Shown: piece by piece, positions 57,709-64,000 of the stretch | Layout of the letters: each line of letters begins with the position of its first letter | Position numbering within the stretch: position 1 is the stretch's first letter | NCBI RefSeq assembly: GCF_030548205.1 | Contig: NZ_JAUORV010000015.1 | Location: 1 to 64,000 of the forward strand | Source of the DNA: Aliiglaciecola sp. 3_MG-2023 | GTDB taxonomy: Bacteria > Pseudomonadota > Gammaproteobacteria > Enterobacterales > Alteromonadaceae | Direction: 5' to 3' | DNA: 64,000 nt | The notes under the pieces: model-generated | Database searches by the model: none | What the model was told of the DNA's origin: nothing | The model's input: the letters and a program-made list of their open reading frames with translations, nothing else | Program-made: the position numbers and the translations under genes

Positions 57709-59097
57709 GTGAAAGCCGTTCCGGATAAAAACAGAGACGATAAAGTTGAGAAACTGAAAATACCACCGCATTCCATGGAAGCTGAGCAATCGGTGCTAGG
57801 GAGTATGTTAATTGCGCCCGATTCTTGGGATAAAGTTGCAGAAGTGGTAGTAGAAGAAGATTTTTACAACCGTTCTCATCGGACTATTTTCCGTAGCATC
57901 GTGCGTTTGTTATCTGCTAACCAACCTGTTGATATTATTACCGTTTCTGAAGAATTGGAAAGCCATGACGAGCTTGAAGAGGCTGGTGGATTTACCTATT
58001 TAGGCGAATTAGCACAAAACACCCCCAGTGCAGCGAACGTAGTGGCTTATGCAGAGATCATTAAAGAACGGGCAATTACCCGGGAATTGATTGGCGTTGC
58101 TCATTCTATCGCAGATGTTGGTTACAACCCTGAAGGCAGAGACAGTAGCGAGATCCTCGACCTCGCAGAAACACAAGTTTTCCAAATTGCTGAAAAGCGT
58201 ATGGGAAACAACGAAGGTCCAAAAGACGTAGAGTCTGTTTTGGGCCAGACGATTGACCGTCTTGAAGCCTTAATCAAAACCAATAAAGAAGTCACAGGTG
58301 TATCTACTGGCTATACAGATTTAGACAAGAAGACCAGTGGCCTTCAAGGCTCTGATTTAATTATTGTTGCTGCTCGTCCGTCTATGGGGAAAACAACCTT
58401 CGCCATGAACTTGTGCGAAAATGCAATGTTGTTGGAAGAAAAGCCGGTATTGGTATTTTCCCTAGAGATGCCCGCAGAACAAATTATGATGAGGATGTTG
58501 GCATCTTTAAGTCGGGTTGATCAGACTAAAATTCGTACGGCACAACTCGACGACGAAGACTGGGCGCGGATCTCCAATACAATGGCTATGTTGAAAGATA
58601 AAGATAACCTTTTTGTTGATGATTCTTCCGGTCTTACGCCTATGGAAGTGCGCACTCGAGCCCGCAAGTTAGCCCGCGAACGCGATGGCATCAGTATGAT
58701 TATGATAGATTACTTGCAACTCATGCGAGTGCCGTCTTTAAGCGATAATCGGACCTTAGAGATTGCTGAAATCTCACGTTCATTAAAAGCCCTCGCCAAA
58801 GAGCTCAATGTTCCTGTAGTGGCGTTATCACAGTTAAACCGTAGTTTGGAGCAACGGGCCGATAAACGTCCAATTAACTCAGACTTACGTGAATCTGGTT
58901 CTATAGAGCAGGACGCCGATTTGATTATGTTTATTTATCGTGATGAAGTTTATAACGAAAATACCGATCTAAAGGGCATTTCTGAAATCATTCTGGGTAA
59001 ACAACGTAATGGTCCAATTGGAACCGTGCGCCTGACCTTCCAAGGGCAATTCTCACGCTTTGATAATTACGCTGGTCCTGCCTATTCTGACGAATAA
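57709..59097 (+). CDS. dnaB: Replicative DNA helicase DnaB
   Basis: A 462-residue helicase. The N-terminal domain starts PPHSMEAEQSVLGSMLIAPDSWD, and the RecA-like core has Walker A ARPSMGKTTFAMN (about 223-235), Walker B MIMIDYLQLM and the arginine region SGSIEQDADLIMFIYRDE. DnaB unwinds DNA at the fork and is loaded by DnaC or DciA. It uses a GTG start at 57709. It has REP-like clusters on both sides and no co-transcribed neighbour; the end is marked by the repeat array and the terminator at 59461-59485. Confidence 0.97.
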   Translation: MKAVPDKNRDDKVEKLKIPPHSMEAEQSVLGSMLIAPDSWDKVAEVVVEEDFYNRSHRTIFRSIVRLLSANQPVDIITVSEELESHDELEEAGGFTYLGELAQNTPSAANVVAYAEIIKERAITRELIGVAHSIADVGYNPEGRDSSEILDLAETQVFQIAEKRMGNNEGPKDVESVLGQTIDRLEALIKTNKEVTGVSTGYTDLDKKTSGLQGSDLIIVAARPSMGKTTFAMNLCENAMLLEEKPVLVFSLEMPAEQIMMRMLASLSRVDQTKIRTAQLDDEDWARISNTMAMLKDKDNLFVDDSSGLTPMEVRTRARKLARERDGISMIMIDYLQLMRVPSLSDNRTLEIAEISRSLKALAKELNVPVVALSQLNRSLEQRADKRPINSDLRESGSIEQDADLIMFIYRDEVYNENTDLKGISEIILGKQRNGPIGTVRLTFQGQFSRFDNYAGPAYSDE

Positions 59098-59119
59098 ATT
59101 GTCTTGTCTTGAGATTTCC

Positions 59120-59412
59120 ACGGGATAAATCCCGTGCCACAGGGAGGCATCTCATAATTTTTACGGCCTAAAGACCGTGCTACAGGGTGTATTGTCTTAT
59201 GATTTATACGGCCTAAAGACCGTACTACAGGGTGTATTATCTTGAGATTTTTACGGCCTAAAGACCGTACTACAGGGTGTATTGTCTTATGATTTATACG
59301 GCCTAAAGACCGTGCTACAGGGGGTATTATCTTGAGATTTTTACGGGATAAATCCCGTGCCACAGGGTGTATTATCTTATGAGTTATACGGCCTAAAGAC
59401 CGTGCTACAGGG
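59120..59412 (+). repeat. Seven-copy REP array, 45-bp period
   Basis: Seven REP-like elements at 59120, 59163, 59208, 59253, 59298, 59343 and 59388, all in plus orientation, with starts 45 bases apart except the first (43). Each has a stem around TAAA or ATAAAT and a tail GCTACAGG or GCCACAGG. Five copies have the stem ACGGCCTAAAGACCGT (last base pair region varies); copies at 59120 and 59343 have ACGGGATAAATCCCGT. They fill the gap between dnaB and the ompA-like gene. The regular period gives a false 117-codon open frame on the minus strand. Confidence 0.9.
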
Positions 59413-59460
59413 TGTTTCTGTTTTGGGGTTTTCACGGTCTATGGAAATTAAGCATAAAAA

Positions 59461-59485
59461 AAGCGGCTCTAAAGCCGCTTTTTTG
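59461..59485. terminator. Bidirectional terminator between dnaB region and ompA-like gene
   Basis: AAGCGGC (59461-59467) and GCCGCTT (59474-59480) form a 7-bp stem with A residues before it and T residues after it, so it can terminate transcription in both directions. Confidence 0.87.
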
Positions 59486-59500
59486 TATTCATATTACCTA

Positions 59501-60682
59501 TTAACGTAATACTTTTTCTTTCTTCTTAGCTGTTACAACAGCTTCAATACGACGGTTCACTTTATGTGCAGCGGCTGTATTGCTTGTATCTAATAATTGA
59601 GTTTCACCAAAGCCTTCAGCGCTCAATCTGTCTGCGGCAATACCGTATTCTTCAATTAATAATTTTCTTACCGCTTTTGCACGCTTAAGAGAAATCATCA
59701 TGTTGTAATCAGCATTACCTGGAGCAGAAGCATGACCTTCAATTGCAGTTTGTGTATTCGGGAAACGTTTCATGAAATCTGCAAATTCTTGGAATTTAGA
59801 AGAATCAGGGTTTTCGATAACACTACTGTTATTCGCGAACAATACTTCTAAGGTTTCGCGTACTTCTACTTCTTCAAAAACACTACAGCCCATTGAATCA
59901 ACTTTGTCTGTAAGCGGAGTATCAGCACACTGATCTACGTCATCAAGAACGCCATCTTGGTCGCTATCTAGCTCTAAACTACAACCTTTAGCGCCAACAG
60001 GAGTACCCGCTGGAGTGTTAGGACACTGATCAATGTCGTTTAATACGCCGTCACCGTCTAAGTCGATGTTACAGCCTTTGCTATCTACACGTGCACCAAT
60101 CGCAGTATCAGGACATTGGTCAAGGTTATCGTTTACGCCATCTTGGTCAGCATCGCCAGGAGCTTTAGGACCAGTAGAACCAAAGGTGTAGGCCAAACCT
60201 AATTTAGCACTTACATCATTGTACGCTTGACCGAAGTCATGGTATGCGGCAATTTCAGTAACCAGTTTTACTTTTTCAGAAAGATCCCAGTGCTTACCAA
60301 GACCAAGGTTAGCCATGCTACCTGAGTCAACCATATCGATGTGCTTAAGACCAGCAAATATATACATTAGGTCGTCTTCTAAGAAATACATAGCATCGAT
60401 ACCAAAACGAGTCGCACTGTCGTCGTCTAAGTCAGCATCATTTTCTAGGCTAACTTTAGCAACTTCGAAACGACCACCCCAGTGTTCACTTTCTCTTACA
60501 CCAACTTCAGCACCTAGTCCTAGGCCAGCATCGAATGAAGTAAAGTCGAAGCTTTTTTCTTCATCTGGCTTATAAATCTCAGTAAAGCCGCCAATCCAGT
60601 ATTTGTCTGAAGAATCTTCAGCGGCGAACGCGTTACTTGAAATAGCAGCTAAAAGACTTGCTGCGATCAATGATTTTTTCAT
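59501..60682 (-). CDS. OmpA-family outer-membrane protein with thrombospondin type 3 repeats
   Basis: A 393-residue OmpA/OprF-type protein: signal peptide (about 1-20, NAFAAED), an eight-stranded barrel domain (about 22-170), three thrombospondin type 3 (calcium-binding) repeats (about 175-265, each with DxDxDGVxDxxDQCPDTP and a following Cys), and the C-terminal peptidoglycan-binding OmpA domain (about 275-390, VLFANNSSVI, NTQTAIEGHASAPGNADYNMMISLKRAKAVRKLL and SAEGFGETQLL). It would anchor the outer membrane to the peptidoglycan. It is monocistronic with its own terminator. Confidence 0.93.
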   Translation of the reverse strand: MKKSLIAASLLAAISSNAFAAEDSSDKYWIGGFTEIYKPDEEKSFDFTSFDAGLGLGAEVGVRESEHWGGRFEVAKVSLENDADLDDDSATRFGIDAMYFLEDDLMYIFAGLKHIDMVDSGSMANLGLGKHWDLSEKVKLVTEIAAYHDFGQAYNDVSAKLGLAYTFGSTGPKAPGDADQDGVNDNLDQCPDTAIGARVDSKGCNIDLDGDGVLNDIDQCPNTPAGTPVGAKGCSLELDSDQDGVLDDVDQCADTPLTDKVDSMGCSVFEEVEVRETLEVLFANNSSVIENPDSSKFQEFADFMKRFPNTQTAIEGHASAPGNADYNMMISLKRAKAVRKLLIEEYGIAADRLSAEGFGETQLLDTSNTAAAHKVNRRIEAVVTAKKKEKVLR

Positions 60683-60767
60683 GTTTCCATCCCGTGTGTA
60701 GTGGTTATCTAAATTAAAAGTAAAATATTCAAATTATTTTCATTTTTACGCGTCAAAACAGAAGTTT

Positions 60768-61199
60768 TTACACGTTGTTATCGAGTCCTTGAAGTGTTGC
60801 CACTATAACTCTTGGTGTCCCATGATCTCTATGCTCACCTAAGTATATCCCTTGCCAAGTTCCCATTTCTAGCCTGCCAGCGCCAATTGGAATATTTAAA
60901 TTGTTACCAAAAATACTCGCTTTAATATGTGCTGGCATATCATCGTCACCTTCAATGTTATGCAAGTAATGTTCCGGACCTTCAGGAATCATACGATTTA
61001 TTTGAGTTTCTAGATCAATTCTTACTGTAGGGTCAGCATTTTCATTAATGGTTAAGCTCGCACTGGTATGTTGAATAAATAGATTCAGCATACCAACAGA
61101 CAATTCTCTAATTTCAGGAAGTTGTTCGAGAACTTCATTGGTGATTAAATGAAAACCTCTTGCTTTAACTCTTATTGTTATTCTTTTCTGTATCCACAT
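60768..61199 (-). CDS. yjbQ: YjbQ/UPF0047 family protein
   Basis: From the ATG at 61199 the protein has 143 residues. The family motifs are all present: GMLNLFIQHTSASLTINENAD (about 33-53), PEGPEHYLHNIEGDDDMPAHIKASI (with the conserved His residues), and GTWQGIYLGEHRDHGTPRVIVAT at the end. UPF0047 proteins bind phosphate-like ligands and have weak thiamine phosphate synthase activity; the physiological role is uncertain. A TTG 18 bases upstream is in frame but lacks a ribosome-binding site. The gene stands alone. Confidence 0.9.
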   Translation of the reverse strand: MWIQKRITIRVKARGFHLITNEVLEQLPEIRELSVGMLNLFIQHTSASLTINENADPTVRIDLETQINRMIPEGPEHYLHNIEGDDDMPAHIKASIFGNNLNIPIGAGRLEMGTWQGIYLGEHRDHGTPRVIVATLQGLDNNV

Positions 61200-61453
61200 T
61201 GCGACACTAGTTATCAAAATATAGATTAAAATGTTTTAGCAAACCCCGCCTTTGCATTTCCCGCGCGATTTTACCGCCAGATTGCCTCACTTTCAAAGCC
61301 TAAGTTGAAACTTTGTTAACTTAATTTGTTATTCTTGCCTTTTTGCACGATTAAATCAGTGATTAAAATGCTTATGTCTTTTAATCACCCAAGCTATTTA
61401 TTCAAATATAACCGATATCTCTTCGAAACAACCAAACAGACATGAGCGGATAA

Positions 61454-61885
61454 TTATTGACAAAGGGCGCAGGTGCCATGTGCCTCAATTGTTTGTTTGC
61501 TGACTTTAAATCCAACAGAGTTAGCTTGTTTATCTAAGGTCTCTTTTAAACCTTCAGATTGTATTTCTTTCACTAAACCACAATTGTCACAAATTAAAAA
61601 CTGGACAGGATGGCTACAATCAAAATGATGACAGGCAACGAAGGCATTAGTAGACTCCAATCTATGTACAAGCCCAAACTCGAGTAAGAAGTCTAAAGTA
61701 CGATAGACCGTGGCTGGCTTAGCACCACTTTCCGTGACTTTTAATTCGTCTAACAATTCGTATGCGCCCACTGAACTGCTTTTATTCAACAGCAATTCAT
61801 ATACCTTTTCTCTTAGGTTTGTGAATCGAGCTCCTTTTCCTTCACAGTATTCTTTAGCTCTAGATAATTGCGAATCGATGTTCAT
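61454..61885 (-). CDS. zur: Fur-family zinc uptake regulator Zur
   Basis: A 143-residue Fur-family repressor. The winged helix is at about 15-80 (GARFTNLREKVYELLLNK ... GAKPATVYRTLDFLLEFGLVHRL), the regulatory zinc-site region is ACHHFDCSHP (Cys85, His86, His87, Cys90), and the structural zinc pairs are Cys99-x2-Cys102 and Cys139-x2-Cys142. The extra Cys near the regulatory site and the ATG-proximal CEGKGARFT favour Zur over Fur. It represses zinc uptake genes when zinc is bound. It lies 20 bases downstream of rsd on the same strand. Confidence 0.83.
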   Translation of the reverse strand: MNIDSQLSRAKEYCEGKGARFTNLREKVYELLLNKSSSVGAYELLDELKVTESGAKPATVYRTLDFLLEFGLVHRLESTNAFVACHHFDCSHPVQFLICDNCGLVKEIQSEGLKETLDKQANSVGFKVSKQTIEAHGTCALCQ

Positions 61886-61905
61886 TATTGCTAAATATTT
61901 CCTTA

Positions 61906-62367
61906 TTAACTCTGATTACTCAGAGAATGAAGCAACTGATCTTCCAATTCAAATCGTGCTTCAAGTTGTTGACCCAATAACGAAAGTTTTTGGTCAAAAT
62001 TAGCCAAACCTTTATCTGAATTAATTTCTGCAAATAAATCGTTAAAGGCTAGCGCTTCTTCTGTTGTTTCAGATATGCGAGGAAAAACTGATTTTTCAAG
62101 TCTCTGGTCATCTGTATTTTGTTTAGGATCCGATGCCAGTTTATCATAAACCTCAAAATGACCGGTCGAAACATAGTCTACTAAGGTTTCACAAAACAAT
62201 CTTATTTCACTCAACTCCGGCAAACCAGAAGAGGCCTTTTCAAAAGGAGGTAACCCAGCTAATTGACAATACTGAACCAATAGCTTTTGTCGCTCTTGCA
62301 GCCAGATATCAACAGATTTGTGGTAGCCACTCCATTTCTGTTTGGCGAGTTCGACTTTGGTCAGCAT
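61906..62367 (-). CDS. rsd: Anti-sigma-70 factor Rsd/AlgQ family
   Basis: A 153-residue Rsd/AlgQ homologue that binds the housekeeping sigma-70 and lowers its activity in stationary phase. Family marks are the helix start VELAKQKWSGYHKSVDIWLQERQKLLVQYCQLAGLPPF and SGLPELSEIRLFCETLVDYVSTGHFEVYDKL. It is transcribed ahead of zur, 20 bases upstream of it. An FNR-like dyad at 62446-62465 lies 79-98 bases before its start codon, so expression may respond to oxygen. The C-terminal part is longer in charge variation than in E. coli Rsd but the length is normal. Confidence 0.92.
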   Translation of the reverse strand: MLTKVELAKQKWSGYHKSVDIWLQERQKLLVQYCQLAGLPPFEKASSGLPELSEIRLFCETLVDYVSTGHFEVYDKLASDPKQNTDDQRLEKSVFPRISETTEEALAFNDLFAEINSDKGLANFDQKLSLLGQQLEARFELEDQLLHSLSNQS

Positions 62368-62445
62368 TGCAAATCCTCAAAAGAGTGCTTTTTATAATGA
62401 TCGCAGTATATCATCACCGTTAGTTTAACTAAACTATGCTTTAGT

Positions 62446-62465
62446 CTATTGACGTAGATCAATAG
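62446..62465. promoter_or_regulatory. FNR-type binding site candidate between rsd and nudC
   Basis: CTATTGACGTAGATCAATAG is a dyad with 7-bp arms (CTATTGA / TCAATAG); its core TTGAC-N4-ATCAA matches the FNR consensus TTGAT-N4-ATCAA at nine of ten positions. It lies between the divergent rsd and nudC genes. Confidence 0.6.
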
Positions 62466-62586
62466 TAACATCGGACTTTCAAGAATGACGATAAATCGTG
62501 TTAAGCTAATTTAATCAATCTGACCTCAAATAGTGGTACTTAATACCTTGTTTTGGTGTCTCTTATAGACGACATGTGTGTGACTT

Positions 62587-63408
62587 ATGCTAATAAATAT
62601 AAAAGAAATCGGCGTTAATACTGAAGTTCAGTGGATCATTTTTATGGGGGACAGGATTGTCGCAAATAAGGAACAGCAGGAATTGCTTAAAGCAAGCTGG
62701 CAAGATCTGGCGATGATTCACCATTATGATGATCAAATCATTTCATTAGGTGAATTTGATGGCATTCCTTGTTTAGCCGTTGATGTGGGCAATGAACAGC
62801 TAAGTATTGATGAGTATGAAACCATTAGCTTACGCGGTGTATACTTAAGTGATAATTTCCCCTTGTTTCAGACTGTCGCCCGTGCTTGGCAATGGATTTT
62901 ATTTCGACGAACTCATCGCTACTGCGGACAATGCGGTAGCGCCATGCAGCAAGTGAAATGGGAAATGGCTACCCAATGCTTCAATTGTAATCATCGCTGC
63001 TATCCTCGTGTTTCCCCATGCATTATTGTTGCGATTCGTAAAGGCAACAAGATTTTATTAGCACAAGGCAGGGCACACCGAGATCGGAAGATGTTTTCTA
63101 CCTTGGCTGGGTTTGTGGAAAGTGGCGAAAGCCTCGAGCAAGCAGTGCATCGAGAAGTCTTTGAGGAAGTGGGGGTTAAAATAAAAAATCTTGAATATTT
63201 TGGTAGTCAACCATGGCCATTTCCTCATTCTTTGATGATGGGATATTTAGCCGAACACGAAAGTGGCGAGATAGAGGTTGATGGTGATGAAATTATTGAA
63301 GCCCATTGGTATGAACCGAGCAATTTACCCATTATACCACCGAAAATATCGATTGCTGGCCAACTAATTGAAGAGACCTTACGGCTGATAGCACAACAAG
63401 AAAACTAA
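62587..63408 (+). CDS. nudC: NADH pyrophosphatase NudC
   Basis: A 273-residue enzyme that hydrolyses NAD(H) to NMN and AMP and removes NAD caps from RNA. It has the four zinc cysteines at Cys113, Cys116, Cys131 and Cys134, the Nudix box from Gly175 (GFVESGESLEQAVHREVFEE) and the NudC signature SQPWPFPHS (207-215). The N-terminal domain is of normal length. It is divergent from rsd and has no strong ribosome-binding site. A hairpin follows its stop codon. Confidence 0.95.
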   Translation: MLINIKEIGVNTEVQWIIFMGDRIVANKEQQELLKASWQDLAMIHHYDDQIISLGEFDGIPCLAVDVGNEQLSIDEYETISLRGVYLSDNFPLFQTVARAWQWILFRRTHRYCGQCGSAMQQVKWEMATQCFNCNHRCYPRVSPCIIVAIRKGNKILLAQGRAHRDRKMFSTLAGFVESGESLEQAVHREVFEEVGVKIKNLEYFGSQPWPFPHSLMMGYLAEHESGEIEVDGDEIIEAHWYEPSNLPIIPPKISIAGQLIEETLRLIAQQEN

Positions 63409-63424
63409 ACTTAAGACAATAAAA

Positions 63425-63444
63425 AACCCTGCTGGAGCAGGGTT
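63425..63444 (+). terminator. Hairpin after nudC
   Basis: AACCCTGC (63425-63432) pairs with GCAGGGTT (63437-63444), loop TGGA. The following sequence (GTAATGTTT) is only moderately T-rich. The 274-base gap to hemE holds no other recognisable feature. Confidence 0.65.
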
Positions 63445-63718
63445 GTAATGTTTAGCGTAGAGGTCCCGTTAAACGAGCTTCTTTGTATTTATATGTTGTA
63501 AAGCCATTATTTTATAGCAAAACAAGATAACATAAATCAAGGTGTTTTTTCGAAAACATGTTATAAAAAGTAAATTAGTGAACTAAAAACCGATAAATAT
63601 ACCCTCCAGACCACTTTTTTACTAAACTATGCCGCAATTTTAAATTCAATGGGTTATTCACCGGCTAATTATAAATGACAGTCGGTATTAATTAACTCCT
63701 TTATACTACGGATAAATC

Positions 63719-64000
63719 ATGCAGTTAAAAAACGATCGCTATTTACGCGCTTTGCTTCGTCAACCCGTCGATGTCACTCCAGTATGGATGATGCGACAAG
63801 CAGGACGCTATTTACCTGAATATAAAGCGACTCGTGCTGAGGCCGGTGATTTCATGTCACTGTGTAAAAATGCAGAATTGGCCTGTGAAGTCACTTTGCA
63901 GCCGCTACGACGTTTTGACTTAGATGCCGCTATTTTATTTTCCGATATATTAACGATTCCAGATGCCATGGGCTTAGGTTTGTATTTCGAAACGGGAGAA
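63719..64000 (+). CDS. hemE: Uroporphyrinogen decarboxylase HemE, 3' end outside window
   Basis: The first 94 codons of HemE, which decarboxylates uroporphyrinogen III to coproporphyrinogen III in heme synthesis. The N-terminal signature [19 protein letters not shown], the [30 protein letters not shown] segment and IPDAMGLGL are all conserved, including the substrate-binding Arg and the active-site Asp region. The gene is cut by the window edge at 64000 and shows no damage in the visible part. Confidence 0.96.
   Translation, partial: MQLKNDRYLRALLRQPVDVTPVWMMRQAGRYLPEYKATRAEAGDFMSLCKNAELACEVTLQPLRRFDLDAAILFSDILTIPDAMGLGLYFETGE

Noticed and set aside
59120-59412. CRISPR array
   Set aside because: The spacers between repeats are similar to one another and only about 20 bases long, the repeats are stem-loops of two types, and no cas genes are present.
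59082-59435. A 117-codon open frame on the minus strand with 15-residue repeats
   Set aside because: The 15-residue period is the translation of the 45-bp REP array (45 = 3 x 15). It is rich in repeats of one short motif, has no start signals, and lies on the array between dnaB and its terminator.

Overview
The window reads as chromosomal DNA of a marine gammaproteobacterium of the order Alteromonadales, close to Glaciecola/Paraglaciecola/Alteromonas. This is an inference from AT-rich DNA (estimated by eye at about 40% GC), TonB-dependent outer-membrane uptake, PEP-CTERM surface proteins with PrsT, an MshQ-type LamG protein, and the order of the housekeeping genes rpsF-rpsR-rplI, dnaB, ompA-like, zur, rsd, nudC and hemE. 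No rRNA, tRNA, CRISPR array, prophage or intact insertion sequence was found. The last gene (hemE) runs off the right edge, and a tandem repeat is cut by the left edge.

Layout. 1-2.1 kb: a repeat remnant, an SDR-type oxidoreductase and the divergent ohr/ohrR peroxide pair. 2.2-10 kb: a catabolic cluster on the minus strand (porin, secreted cyclase-family hydrolase, sigma-54 activator, SLC23-like permease, iron alcohol dehydrogenase, nitronate-monooxygenase-like enzyme); a good -24/-12 promoter and paired dyads lie in front of the dehydrogenase. 10.3-13.7 kb: a PEP-CTERM protein, a VOC protein and a WYL regulator sharing an operator-like dyad, and a DUF4287 protein. 13.8-20.5 kb: a 2086-residue MshQ-like repeat protein and a small lipoprotein. 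20.5-26 kb: an ABC exporter with an amidohydrolase, then a dipeptidase with a GST. 26.2-30.9 kb: a TonB-dependent receptor followed by two phosphatase-superfamily enzymes, with PhoB-like half-sites in front. 31-38 kb: SRAP protein, NnrS/NsrR nitric-oxide pair, small membrane proteins, a methyltransferase, an OsmC protein, a flavin reductase, a lipoprotein and a PPK2. 38.2-40.5 kb: a TonB / ECF sigma / membrane protein / riboflavin-kinase-like operon. 41-45 kb: a membrane STAND-TPR protein, a DMT transporter and a small secreted protein. 45.4-46.7 kb: ribosomal genes. 46.7-55 kb: PrsT, a choice-of-anchor A PEP-CTERM protein, a UspE-like protein, a TPR protein and a third PEP-CTERM protein. 55.2-57.3 kb: ECF sigma / anti-sigma-like / DUF4097. 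57.3-64 kb: dnaB between two REP clusters, then OmpA-like, YjbQ, Zur, Rsd, NudC and HemE.

The strongest system-level signal is regulatory. All three PEP-CTERM genes, and prsT, have a GG-N10-GC sigma-54 promoter. In three of the four the promoter lies 95-97 bases before the start codon. The three PEP-CTERM promoters also share a 17-base element (GTCnnnTnTTTTTACAm) about 70-85 bases upstream. This looks like a sigma-54/PrsR-type surface-protein regulon; the exosortase and PrsK/PrsR themselves are not in the window.

Other items that deserve attention: a bacterial homologue of CTP-dependent riboflavin kinase inside a TonB/ECF operon; Walker B substitutions in both the PPK2 and the STAND protein; a seven-copy REP array with an almost exact 45-bp period after dnaB; and an FNR-like box between rsd and nudC.
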